Below, piece by piece: positions 18,125 to 25,941 of a stretch of 64,000 nucleotides of DNA (position 1 is its first letter; every line of letters begins with the position of its first letter). The DNA is from Pantoea eucalypti (GTDB lineage Bacteria; Pseudomonadota; Gammaproteobacteria; Enterobacterales; Enterobacteriaceae): NCBI RefSeq assembly GCF_009646115.1, contig NZ_CP045721.1:434001-498000 (forward strand). The letters run 5' to 3'. The notes beneath the pieces were generated by a model, which ran no database searches, was not told the origin of the DNA, and saw only the letters and a program-made list of their open reading frames with translations. A program made the translations under genes and the position numbers.

Positions 18125-19180
18125 TTACAGCTTGCCCGCGGCGGCCATCTTCAGATAGCTGTCGTCGAAGCGCAGTTTGATGTTTGCTGTATCACCGACG
18201 GTGATGTTGCCGGGGAAGCTCATGCCGATGAAGTCGGCACTTTGTGCGCCCTCGCCCAGTAATCCCTTATCAAAGGAGAATGCGGCGACGCGCTGCATGG
18301 TTTTCGCCAGATCGGGAGAAGAGACAAATGTCTCGGTTTCGGCAGGCGTCCAGAACAGATGGGTGGTTTTCAGCTGCGCCTTGTATCCGGCGAGGTCAGT
18401 ACCGGAATCGGCGGCCATTGCACTCAGCGCCTGCGTATCTCCAGACTGCATTTTCGCCATCATCTCAAACCAGGCGCCGGTCAGCGCCTTGCCTAGCGCG
18501 GGGTTGTCTTTCAGGGTGTCGGTATTGACTACCATCATATCAATCAATTCGCCCGGCACGGCCGAGGAGCTGAACACTTCAGTGGTTTGCGGCGTTTTCT
18601 TGATCACCGAGAGCTGCGGGTTCCAGGCCACGGCGGCTTTGACGTTGCTGGTGCCGAAAGCTGAAACGATATCTGCATCGGAGGTGTTCACAACTTTGAC
18701 ATCTTTCTCCTGCAGTCCGGCTTTTTCCAGCCCGCGAACCAGCAGGTAATGCGACACCGACAGCGCAGGAAGATAGACTGACATTCCTTTCAGATCGCTG
18801 AGTTTCTTATTTTCCCCTTTCAGCACCACACCGTCGTTGCCATCGGAATAGCTGCCGGTGATCAGCGCCGTCGAGTCAACGCCACCTGCCGCAGGAATGG
18901 TCAGCGCATCCATGTTCGTCATGGTGCAACCATCAAACTGTCCTGCGGTGTACTGGTTAATTGACTCGATATAATCGTTGAGCTGGGTGATATGAATTTT
19001 AATGCCATATTTGCTGGCCCATTTATCAATGATCTTCTCATTGCTGATGGTGCCCCACGGCATCCAGCCTGCGTAAATGGTCCAGCAGATGTTGAACTCT
19101 TTTTTGACTGCGGCGGAAGACGGCGCGCTGACCAGCAGCGCCAGAGACATAACAAGCGTCAGGAGTGGTGATTTCTTCAT
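18125..19180 (-). CDS. Guanidine/urea ABC transporter, periplasmic binding protein
   Basis: 351 residues with a signal peptide (LVMSLALLVSAPSSAA). The mature protein is a type II NMT1/NrtA-like binding protein starting FNICWTIYAGWMPWG, typical of the binding proteins next to urea-carboxylase-type operons. The ATG at 19180 follows AGAGGT by five bases; the open frame continues through the riboswitch to 19303 but that is untranslated leader. First gene of the operon, directly under the guanidine-I riboswitch. Confidence 0.87.
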   Translation of the reverse strand: MKKSPLLTLVMSLALLVSAPSSAAVKKEFNICWTIYAGWMPWGTISNEKIIDKWASKYGIKIHITQLNDYIESINQYTAGQFDGCTMTNMDALTIPAAGGVDSTALITGSYSDGNDGVVLKGENKKLSDLKGMSVYLPALSVSHYLLVRGLEKAGLQEKDVKVVNTSDADIVSAFGTSNVKAAVAWNPQLSVIKKTPQTTEVFSSSAVPGELIDMMVVNTDTLKDNPALGKALTGAWFEMMAKMQSGDTQALSAMAADSGTDLAGYKAQLKTTHLFWTPAETETFVSSPDLAKTMQRVAAFSFDKGLLGEGAQSADFIGMSFPGNITVGDTANIKLRFDDSYLKMAAAGKL

Positions 19181-19200
19181 GGTTGACCTCTGGTTGGCAC

Positions 19201-19248
19201 AAAAAAACGGGAGCAGCGCAAGACACCAGATGGTGCCGCTGTCTCCCG
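19201..19248 (-). terminator. Riboswitch expression-platform terminator
   Basis: GGGAG-A-CAGCG at the 3' end of the aptamer can pair with CGCTG-CTCCC, with an inner CACCA/TGGTG stem, followed by seven T (19207-19201). The 5' arm uses the aptamer's last conserved bases, so forming the terminator destroys the aptamer. Guanidine binding should therefore prevent termination and switch the operon on. Confidence 0.85.
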
Positions 19249-19335
19249 GGCTTTTGTCCCGCCGTGTAACCTCGCAGAGGTCGCCAGCTCTCGGACCAGC
19301 CATTCACCTGCGTGAACCGGAACCCTAGCCAGCTA
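19238..19335 (-). ncRNA. Guanidine-I (ykkC) riboswitch aptamer
   Basis: On the minus strand the conserved blocks appear in order: CTAGGGTTCCG, GGTCCGAGAGC, ACACGGCGGGA, then AAAAGCCCGGGAGA. This is the guanidine-I aptamer pattern. It lies in the leader of the carboxylase operon, about 60-155 bases before the first start codon. It senses guanidinium and controls the terminator that overlaps its 3' end. Confidence 0.95.
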
Positions 19336-19377
19336 TTTCAATCAATTGTGTCTGACGCTGCTTACTGCTAAGAGTCA

Positions 19378-19393
19378 GGCAAATGGCGTGCCA
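19378..19393 (-). promoter_or_regulatory. Sigma-54 (-24/-12) promoter of the guanidine operon
   Basis: TGGCACG-N4-TTGCC on the minus strand, with GG (19392-19391) and GC (19380-19379) exactly ten bases apart. It matches the sigma-54 consensus TGGCACG-N4-TTGCW. Transcription would start near 19368, about 33 bases before the aptamer. Confidence 0.8.
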
Positions 19394-19442
19394 GAAATTA
19401 AATACTGAAATATCAGCAAAATAGACGAGACAAAATCTATGA

Positions 19443-19459
19443 GGCACCGCGATGGTGAG
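19443..19459. promoter_or_regulatory. NtrC-like site, proximal
   Basis: GCACC-N5-GGTG, 9 of the 12 fixed bases of the NtrC consensus TGCACC-N5-GGTGCA. Centred about 83 bases upstream of the predicted sigma-54 start. Confidence 0.6.
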
Positions 19460-19473
19460 CCAGTAACGGGCGT

Positions 19474-19490
19474 TGCACATAATCAGTGCT
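19474..19490. promoter_or_regulatory. NtrC-like site, distal
   Basis: TGCAC-N7-GTGC within TGCACATAATCAGTGCT, 9 of 12 consensus bases. Its centre is 31 bp (about three helical turns) from the proximal site, as expected for paired NtrC dimers. Confidence 0.55.
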
Positions 19491-19625
19491 GAGATGAAAG
19501 GCACAATAAAATTTTGACGTACGCCCTTTTGATTATTCCTTCAAAATATGAGGAGTAACCCAGACGGTGACGTCTGCTACGTATCGCTATATAATTATCT
19601 GTATAACGATTTTCGAGGAGAGTTA

Positions 19626-20675
19626 ATGAAGCGCTTCTGGCAGGCATGCACACTGAGTTTACTTATACTCCTTCCACTCTCTTCTCATGCGTCACGCCAG
19701 ATAACCGATCAGACTGGCCGTCAGGTCACGATTCCAGACCATGTTGATCGCGTCGTGGTGCTTCAGCATCAGACGCTGAATCTGCTGGTGCAGATGAACG
19801 CCACGGATAAAATTGTGGGTGTAATGGCGAACTGGAAGCAGCAGCTTGGCGATAGCTATGCCCGTCTGGCACCCGAGCTAAACCAGAAAACCACGCTGGG
19901 CGATCTGACGCATGTCGATCCCGAAAAACTGGTGGCGCTGCATCCGCAGGTGGTTTTTGTCACCAACTATGCGCCGCATGAGATGATCGACAGCATTACT
20001 GCACTGGGCATTCCGGTGGTTGCTATCTCGCTGCGTCATGACCAGCCGGGAGAAAAGGCCAAAATGAATCCGACCCTCAGCGATGAGGAGATAGCCTATG
20101 ACAAAGGGCTGCGGGAAGGTATTACGCTTATCGGCGAGATCATCAATAAACCTGAAGAAGCGAAAGCACTGATTGAGGCTACCGATCAGGGCCGCAAAAT
20201 CGTCAGCGGTCGCCTCCGGGATATTCCGGCGGATAAACGTATTCGCGCTTATATGGCTAATCCGGATCTCACCACCTACGGCTCCGGCAAGTATACCGGG
20301 CTGATGATGCTGCATGCTGGGGCGGTCAACGTCGCTGCGGCGACCGTAAAAGGTTTTAAAACCGTGTCTATGGAGCAGGTGATCGCCTGGAATCCACAGG
20401 TGATTTTTGTGCAGGATCGTTATCCCTCAGTCGTCAATGAAATCAACAGTTCACCGCAATGGCAGACGATTGACGCAGTCAAACATCATCGCGTTTATTT
20501 AATGCCGGATTACGCCAAAGCCTGGGGCTACCCAATGCCTGAAGCGATGGGGCTCGGCGAATTGTGGATGGCAAAAAAACTCTATCCGCAGAAGTTTACA
20601 GATATAAACATGAATAAGCTGGCTAACAGGTGGTATCAACGCTTCTATCGCACCACTTATCAGGGACCAGAGTGA
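19626..20675 (+). CDS. FecB/MolA-like periplasmic metal or oxyanion binding protein
   Basis: 349 residues with a signal peptide (SLLILLPLSSHA). It is a class III (helical-backbone) binding protein as in FecB, BtuF and the molybdate binder MolA: ITDQTGRQVTIPDHVDRVVVL near 26, PEKLVALHPQVVFVTN near 108, IAWNPQVIFVQD near 263. The ATG at 19626 follows GAGGAGAG. The next gene, a ModA-like protein, overlaps its stop by one base, which points to molybdate or a similar oxyanion, but iron or cobalamin cannot be excluded. No permease genes are adjacent. Confidence 0.75.
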   Translation: MKRFWQACTLSLLILLPLSSHASRQITDQTGRQVTIPDHVDRVVVLQHQTLNLLVQMNATDKIVGVMANWKQQLGDSYARLAPELNQKTTLGDLTHVDPEKLVALHPQVVFVTNYAPHEMIDSITALGIPVVAISLRHDQPGEKAKMNPTLSDEEIAYDKGLREGITLIGEIINKPEEAKALIEATDQGRKIVSGRLRDIPADKRIRAYMANPDLTTYGSGKYTGLMMLHAGAVNVAAATVKGFKTVSMEQVIAWNPQVIFVQDRYPSVVNEINSSPQWQTIDAVKHHRVYLMPDYAKAWGYPMPEAMGLGELWMAKKLYPQKFTDINMNKLANRWYQRFYRTTYQGPE

Positions 20676-21361
20676 TGCGCGTACTGGCGGCGGGTAGCCT
20701 GAAAACGGTCTGGCCTGCAATGATGGCGCACTTCCCTCATCCTGTCGAAACCCACTTTGGTCCTGCCGGCTTGCTCCGCGAACGGATCGAGGCGGGTGAG
20801 CGCTGTGACCTCTTTGCTTCAGCCAGTGAGGAGCATCCACAGAGGCTGCTGGCTGCCGGGCGAGCTCTGGCGCTGATGTCGTTTGCGACCAATAAGCTCT
20901 GCCTCACGGTGCGCAGTGATTGCATTCAGGCGGGTGATGACTGGTATCAGCTGCTCACACGAGACTCGCTGCGAATCGCAACCTCTACGCCATTAGCCGA
21001 TCCTTCAGGCGATTATGCTCAGGTTCTTTTTGCCCGGATGGGCCCGGCCGGAGAGGCCGTGCGCCAGCGCGCACAAACGGTGGTGGGCGGACGTGACTCA
21101 GCAGTCATTCCCGCAGGCAAGCTGGCGGCGGAGTGGATTATCCAGAGTGATCAGGCGGATCTGTTTATCGGCTACGCCAGCTATCGAAAAGCCCTGAGCC
21201 AGATTGCCGGCCTGCGGGTAATTGATATCCCCGAGGCTTTTAATCCTGTTGCGCGTTATGCCTGTGCCGTAATCACGTCTGAGGCAGGACAACTGGCTGC
21301 ATTTTTAAGATCGGAACCGGCAAAAGCAGTACTTCGGGAAGCGGGGTTTGGTTGTGATTGA
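20675..21361 (+). CDS. ModA-like substrate-binding protein without signal peptide
   Basis: 228 residues resembling molybdate-binding ModA: AAGSLKTVWPAMMAHF at the N-terminus, FGPAGLLRERIEAGERCDLFASASEEHP near 28, a central DPSGDYAQ, then AAFLRSEPAKAVLREAGFG at the end. The start ATG shares one base with the stop of the FecB-like gene (TGATG). No secretion signal is visible in this frame or just upstream, so the product probably stays in the cytoplasm unless exported by another means. It could sense or store rather than import. Low-similarity members of this family exist in other bacteria. Confidence 0.7.
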   Translation: MRVLAAGSLKTVWPAMMAHFPHPVETHFGPAGLLRERIEAGERCDLFASASEEHPQRLLAAGRALALMSFATNKLCLTVRSDCIQAGDDWYQLLTRDSLRIATSTPLADPSGDYAQVLFARMGPAGEAVRQRAQTVVGGRDSAVIPAGKLAAEWIIQSDQADLFIGYASYRKALSQIAGLRVIDIPEAFNPVARYACAVITSEAGQLAAFLRSEPAKAVLREAGFGCD

Positions 21362-21454
21362 AAGACCCCTATTGTTCGCAACCTGGAGCCTTGTCACTTT
21401 CACTTCAGGCGTGTAAGCAATCGCGAAGGCGAAATGGATTCGGTCTGCAGAGTG

Positions 21455-21487
21455 GCAGCATGGCAGTATTTTACGTTGCCGTGCTGC
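21455..21487. terminator. 11-bp hairpin between convergent genes
   Basis: GCAGCATGGCA (21455-21465) pairs with TGCCGTGCTGC (21477-21487) with one G-T pair. It sits between the ends of the ModA-like and cupin genes. No T run follows, so terminator function is uncertain. Confidence 0.45.
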
Positions 21488-21495
21488 TTCAGGAT

Positions 21496-21879
21496 TTAAA
21501 ATTCCGCTGGCTCACCCGGCAATGGCTCGGTTAACTCCTGCCCTTTTACACCCGCATAGGTAATCACCAGTTCAGCTGGCTCATTCAGGGTATAGCCCCG
21601 ATGCGCACTATTAACCGTCTCATTGAGGGCTTCACCTGCATGGAAAGTTCGTTGCTCACCGCTCTCTTTATCTTCCACGATCAGTGTGCCGGAAAGAATA
21701 AACGCCGCATTTGGCATGGGATGGGTGTGCCAGGGCAATGACGTGTGGGCAGGCAGTGACAGCCGCATGACGGTCAGTTCTGGTTCGCCAGCAGGATAGG
21801 CTTCGATAACTTCACCGTTCCACGCCTGACTGCTGCGCATCACTTCAACTGCGTTGATCCCGCTATCTTGCTTTGACAT
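21496..21879 (-). CDS. Cupin-domain protein
   Basis: 127 residues, a single small beta-barrel cupin. The metal-binding motif 1 reads LPWHTHPMPNAAFILSG near 47-63 (HxH then a late Glu position occupied by Ala/Phe), and motif 2 is HAGEALNETVNSAHRGY near 77. Partial retention of metal ligands makes the catalytic role unclear. AGGGA precedes the ATG. Lies alone; function unknown. Confidence 0.7.
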   Translation of the reverse strand: MSKQDSGINAVEVMRSSQAWNGEVIEAYPAGEPELTVMRLSLPAHTSLPWHTHPMPNAAFILSGTLIVEDKESGEQRTFHAGEALNETVNSAHRGYTLNEPAELVITYAGVKGQELTEPLPGEPAEF

Positions 21880-22150
21880 GGTTAATCCCTGTTAATAATC
21901 AATAAAATGCCAGTAACGACCCATGACTAAGCGTAGAAGAAAATCACATGGCTGCGTAATACGCGGGCACACAGAAGATTTCATCCAGCAAAATCAGTAA
22001 TCCAGGCAACCCATTATTGAAAGGTAAGAAGCTGGTCAATTTATGTTCGAATTACGCGTTGTGGTTATAAGATATATTCCGGCGTCAGTACGCAACCTGT
22101 GATTTCTGTATTATCTTTGATTCCATCTACTACCTGAGGGATTTCTGATA

Positions 22151-22948
22151 ATGAAAGGTCTGTTTACGGCATTACTTGCCAGTTCTGTTTTATTATTGTC
22201 CGCCTGCTCAAAAGATGACGATAACAAAGTTAAAGTCGCGATCAATACCGGCCCGGACGAAGCGATCTGGCAGGTGGTACAGCAGGTTGCTAAAGATAAA
22301 TACAAACTTGATGTTGAAGTGCTTAACTTCAATGATTATGTGCTGCCAAATGAAGCGCTGAATAACAAAGAAGTCGATGCCAATGCGTTCCAGAGCCTGC
22401 CGTATCTTGAGTCTCAGTCTAAAGAGCGCGGCTATAAATTTGCTGTAGTCGGCAAGACATTCGTTTTCCCGATTGCGGCTTATTCGCACAAAATCAAAAA
22501 CATCAGTGAACTACAGAATGGCGCCACGATCACCATTTCTAATGAAGCCACTACGCTGGGACGCAGCCTGCTGCTTCTGCAGGCGCAGGGCCTGATTAAA
22601 CTGAAAGACGGAGTGGGATATTTACCGACTTCGCTGGATATCGTCGAAAACCCAAAAAATCTGAAGCTGGTTGAGGTGGACACGCCCCAGCTGACCCGCA
22701 CGTTAGATGATCCCAATGTAAGCCTGTCGATTATCAATACTAACTTCTCGGCTCAGGCTGGATTATCAGCACACCGCGATGGCTTATTCATGGAGAGTGC
22801 CTCATCGCCTTACGTGAATGCACTGGTATCTCGTGAAGATAATAAAGACAGCGATAAAATTCAGAAGTTAAAGGCTGCGCTGCAGTCACCTGAAGTCGCG
22901 GCAAAAGCAGAAGAAGTTTATAAAGGTGATGCGATTAAAGGCTGGTAA
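22151..22948 (+). CDS. nlpA: NlpA/MetQ-family substrate-binding lipoprotein
   Basis: 265 residues. A lipoprotein signal with lipobox LLSAC (Cys19) is followed by the NlpA/MetQ fold: VKVAINTGPDEAIWQ near 27, LNFNDYVLPNEALNNKEVDANAFQSLPYLE near 55, VGKTFVFPIAAYSHKIKN near 95. MetQ proteins bind methionine for the MetNI transporter; NlpA is the orphan paralogue. No metN or metI gene is nearby, so it matches the orphan type. A strong terminator follows. Confidence 0.82.
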   Translation: MKGLFTALLASSVLLLSACSKDDDNKVKVAINTGPDEAIWQVVQQVAKDKYKLDVEVLNFNDYVLPNEALNNKEVDANAFQSLPYLESQSKERGYKFAVVGKTFVFPIAAYSHKIKNISELQNGATITISNEATTLGRSLLLLQAQGLIKLKDGVGYLPTSLDIVENPKNLKLVEVDTPQLTRTLDDPNVSLSIINTNFSAQAGLSAHRDGLFMESASSPYVNALVSREDNKDSDKIQKLKAALQSPEVAAKAEEVYKGDAIKGW

Positions 22949-22977
22949 TTCATCCTGCAATCCATAACGTCGAAAAA

Positions 22978-23003
22978 GGCCGCACTCTGTCGCGGCCTTT
23001 TTT
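22978..23003 (+). terminator. Rho-independent terminator after nlpA
   Basis: GGCCGC (22978-22983) and GCGGCC (22992-22997) form the stem, followed by six T. Confidence 0.9.
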
Positions 23004-23088
23004 GTCTCTGTATTTCAAGCCAGGCTTCAGTTATCGGTACATTTTATATATTTGTCCCTCTGCTCCGCCTGCTAAATCAAAGGCGCGG

Positions 23089-23796
23089 TTATGCGGCTGC
23101 GCCTTTAAGTTGAGCAGAAAGATGACCTGCCCAAAGGCTGGCGACCCATTTCACCCCTTTCGACGTAAAGCGAGCCTGAGAGAACGCGTGCTGGTTTTCG
23201 CCCGTGCCGGAGTGCAGCGTAAAATAGCCCGCCTGAAGATGGTAGTGCTGCGGGGTAAGTGTTCCCCTGGCACGATACATGATGTTTCGCTCCAGCAGGA
23301 ACTGGCGGAACGCGGGTTCTTTCACTTTTAACATTTTGCAGAGCTGACGAAAGCCAAGACTCTCATCAACCTCAACGAAATTATCGAAGAACGCTGCCTT
23401 GGGTGCTGAGAGAGCCAGTTGCTGCTCAGCCGCCTGACGCTGTTCGAATTGCTCGGCCCAGGCGCGAGCCGCTTCAGCCGGGTTAGTGAAGTCAGGGAGA
23501 TGTGAGGTTTTTTCGCGATCCTGCCAGCGATCCAGCACCTCAGCTGTGAAGCCTGGCGACAGGCGTGCCACGGCCAGCAGCGAGTCTCGCTTGTTGAGAC
23601 GGTACTCCTGACGCACTTCCCCTTCCCGCTCATATTCATTCACGCTAAGTGGCTGGGAGAGACGCGCGGCCGTCTCCAGACTTTTGATTAAACGCTTCAC
23701 TTCTCCATGTGTGATACCGGTCATCTGAGCCAGCTCACGACTGCTCATTGTGACCGATTGTTCCAGAGACCTGAGGCTTTCAGTCGATATCATCAT
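23089..23796 (-). CDS. Phage-type antirepressor (KilAC domain) protein
   Basis: 235 residues. The N-terminal part carries a helix-turn-helix (MSSRELAQMTGITHGEVKRLIKSLE) as in Rha/antirepressor regulators. The C-terminal 110 residues match the KilAC domain of phage Ant proteins (GFRQLCKMLKVKEPAFRQFLLE-N, then FTSKGVKWVA). The ATG at 23796 follows AGGGGTG. No other phage genes are nearby, so it looks like a domesticated or leftover antirepressor. A TATAAT at 23845-23850 (minus strand) and a LexA-like site upstream suggest damage-linked expression. Confidence 0.75.
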   Translation of the reverse strand: MMISTESLRSLEQSVTMSSRELAQMTGITHGEVKRLIKSLETAARLSQPLSVNEYEREGEVRQEYRLNKRDSLLAVARLSPGFTAEVLDRWQDREKTSHLPDFTNPAEAARAWAEQFEQRQAAEQQLALSAPKAAFFDNFVEVDESLGFRQLCKMLKVKEPAFRQFLLERNIMYRARGTLTPQHYHLQAGYFTLHSGTGENQHAFSQARFTSKGVKWVASLWAGHLSAQLKGAAA

Positions 23797-23857
23797 GGAT
23801 TCACCCCTCACTATCGCTTCCAATACCCGGCGGGCAGTCCATTTATTATACAAATAC

Positions 23858-23873
23858 CTGTTCGGATATCCAG
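23858..23873. promoter_or_regulatory. LexA-like site upstream of the antirepressor gene
   Basis: CTGT-N8-CCAG, one base away from the LexA core CTGT-N8-ACAG. It lies just upstream of the minus-strand -10 TATAAT (23845-23850), overlapping where the -35 should be. The mismatch is at a conserved position, so binding may be weak. The rest of 23874-24184 shows no gene. Confidence 0.35.
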
Positions 23874-24184
23874 TATTTTATTTAAACAATTCCGTCACTG
23901 GAAGCGGTTACGCAGATCAGGCAATAAGAGGTGGGTGTTGAACGGATAAGTGCGATGGCGTTGAGATTGTCAGCGCGTTATCCGCCTTTGCTGCAGCATA
24001 TGAGGGTAATTTTCCCTTTGGTTATTTACATATAATCACAATGGTGGACACAGAATCTTTACATTACAGTATAGTGATGATTGTCAGCAGGTTAGTTGCC
24101 TGCCAGACTCACTATTTTGATTCGGGGTGCAGGGGCGCAAGCTGGCTCGTTACCACTGGATGTCACCTATAAATGGAGAAAGTC

Positions 24185-24619
24185 ATGCAGCCGTTGAAAG
24201 TCGCCTTTATTAAAGCCAACTGGCACAGCGAAATCGTTTCGCAGGTTCTGACAGGATTTGAACAGGAACTGGAGAGCCGTGGGACCTCATACGAAATGAA
24301 AACCTGGGATGTGCCAGGGGCTTTTGAAATGCCGTTACTGGCGCAACGCCTTGCGCAGACCGGCAATTTTGATGCCATTGTCTGTGCAGCACTGGTGGTA
24401 GATGGTGGCATCTATCGTCATGATTTTGTCGCCCAGGCCGTGGTCAGTGGTCTGATGCAGGCGCAGCTGGCAACCAATGTGCCGGTTTTCTCCGTTTCCC
24501 TTACGCCACATAATTTCCAGCCTTCAGCCGAGTTTATCGACTTCTATACACAGCACTTCGTGAAAAAGGGTCAGGAAGCGGCACGTGCTGTCTGCCAGAT
24601 TCACGCTCTCGAACTCTGA
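24185..24619 (+). CDS. ribH2: Type II 6,7-dimethyl-8-ribityllumazine synthase
   Basis: 144 residues of the lumazine synthase fold: FIKANWHSEIVSQ (substrate loop), WDVPGAFEMP near 42, and ALVVDGGIYRHDFVAQAVVSGLM near 69 with the catalytic His. The enzyme condenses the ribityl-aminouracil with dihydroxybutanone phosphate in riboflavin synthesis. The sequence resembles the decameric type II form of Brucella and Mesorhizobium rather than the 60-mer RibH of enterics. The ATG at 24185 follows GGAGAAAG; an earlier ATG at 24173 has no site. No other rib gene is adjacent. Confidence 0.82.
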   Translation: MQPLKVAFIKANWHSEIVSQVLTGFEQELESRGTSYEMKTWDVPGAFEMPLLAQRLAQTGNFDAIVCAALVVDGGIYRHDFVAQAVVSGLMQAQLATNVPVFSVSLTPHNFQPSAEFIDFYTQHFVKKGQEAARAVCQIHALEL

Positions 24620-24670
24620 TCATCCCGAATAATGATGGGGCTGCAGCCTGCGCGATAAAAGGAAACAACA

Positions 24671-25144
24671 TTGGAAAATTCACGTCCGCCTCTACCGCCC
24701 TTTACCCGGCCTGAACAGGCAATTGAAAAAGTCCGTCTGGCCGAGGATGGCTGGAACAGCCGTGATGCTGAGCGGGTCTCTCTGGCCTATTCAGCGGATA
24801 GCCAATGGCGTAATCGCGATACCTTCCTGACCGGCCGGGCAGAAATTGTCGCTTTCCTTCAGCAAAAATGGCAGCGGGAGCAGGAATATCGGCTGATTAA
24901 GGAGCTGTGGAGTTTTGACCAGAACCGGATTGCGGTTCGGTTTGCTTATGAATGGCATGACGAGCAGCGTCAGTGGTATCGCTCCTATGGCAACGAGAAC
25001 TGGGCCTTTGACGAGCAGGGATTAATGATGCAGCGCTTTGCCAGCATCAACGATCTTAAAATCGATGAAAAACAGCGATTGTTTCACTGGCCACAGGGGC
25101 GGCGTCCGGACGACCACCCCTCGTTGAGTGAGCTCGGTTTATAG
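24671..25144 (+). CDS. NTF2-like (DUF1348) protein
   Basis: 157 residues with a SnoaL/NTF2-like cone fold: [22 protein letters not shown] near 20, [24 protein letters not shown] near 40, and [25 protein letters not shown] near 96. DUF1348 proteins are about this length and have no settled function. The best start is TTG at 24671, preceded by AAAAGGAAA. It lies 51 bases after ribH2 in the same direction and may share its transcript, so a flavin-linked role is possible but is only inferred. Confidence 0.75.
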   Translation: MENSRPPLPPFTRPEQAIEKVRLAEDGWNSRDAERVSLAYSADSQWRNRDTFLTGRAEIVAFLQQKWQREQEYRLIKELWSFDQNRIAVRFAYEWHDEQRQWYRSYGNENWAFDEQGLMMQRFASINDLKIDEKQRLFHWPQGRRPDDHPSLSELGL

Positions 25145-25188
25145 TGTGAACGTACCAGCGGAGAGCGCGGCTCTCCGCCGTCATCAAA

Positions 25189-25584
25189 TCAGCCCTGCAC
25201 ACCCTTATTTTCGACAAAGGTGGCTTTGCTGTTTGTAACCGTGTAAGCCACTTTTTTGACATCCTCAGGTGACGTGGTCACTTCTACAGGTGCGATTGTC
25301 ACTCGACCCATACCAAACAGGGTTGGCACATAGCCGCCAATCTGGTGCTTTCCGGCAGGAACGTGCAGCAGCATGCTTTCGCCATTAGGTAATCTGCCGG
25401 CGTCTTTGCCATCTACGGTCAGGAACACACTGGAGCCATCATCTGCACGGGTCTTGATGTGTGAGACATCAATCTGCGTCGGACCAGCCGCAAATTCATC
25501 TGGCGCATCGCTGGCGGCATGTTTCGCACAACCAGTCAGTACAGCCGCAACCGTTACCACGGCGAGAGTAAAACGATAACGCAT
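25189..25584 (-). CDS. Small lipoprotein (DUF2846-like)
   Basis: 131 residues with a lipoprotein signal, lipobox LTGC (Cys19). The mature part has a beta-rich region (SVFLTVDGKDAGRLPNGESMLLHVPAGKHQIGG) like DUF2846 lipoproteins, where the turn PAGKH is typical. An AGGAG lies 12 bases before the ATG. Probably anchored in the outer membrane; function unknown. The gap 25585-25941 shows no gene and no clear site. Confidence 0.68.
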   Translation of the reverse strand: MRYRFTLAVVTVAAVLTGCAKHAASDAPDEFAAGPTQIDVSHIKTRADDGSSVFLTVDGKDAGRLPNGESMLLHVPAGKHQIGGYVPTLFGMGRVTIAPVEVTTSPEDVKKVAYTVTNSKATFVENKGVQG

Positions 25585-25941
25585 GGGACACTCTTTCTCC
25601 TGATCATCAGAACCCGCTATTTTAACGATTTGCCGGGTGGATGTAAGGGGTTAAGCAGTCAGCATGCTCTTAAAAAGGTAACAGGAGATCCGTTCCCGGT
25701 ATATTTGCGTAAAGAATCTTTACTGAATAAATACACAGTTCTTTTCAAACGGTCCTGGACACTTTTAACTCTCTGATCATCATGAATTTACCGTCAGAAT
25801 AATTACGAATAAGCGAAGCGTCACGCGGCTTTCTCGCCGATTTTACACGGCTTTTCCCTGTTAATTCGCTGTTATAAGGTTCATAGTAGCTACTCATCCC
25901 CGGTTCAATACGGCGGCCTTTCCCTCAACAGAGGGCACGAT

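Noticed and set aside
24118..24172. Partial resemblance to an FMN riboswitch before ribH2 (GGGGTGCAGGGGCGCAAG stretch)
   Set aside because: Only the first block is vaguely similar; the other conserved RFN blocks are missing.
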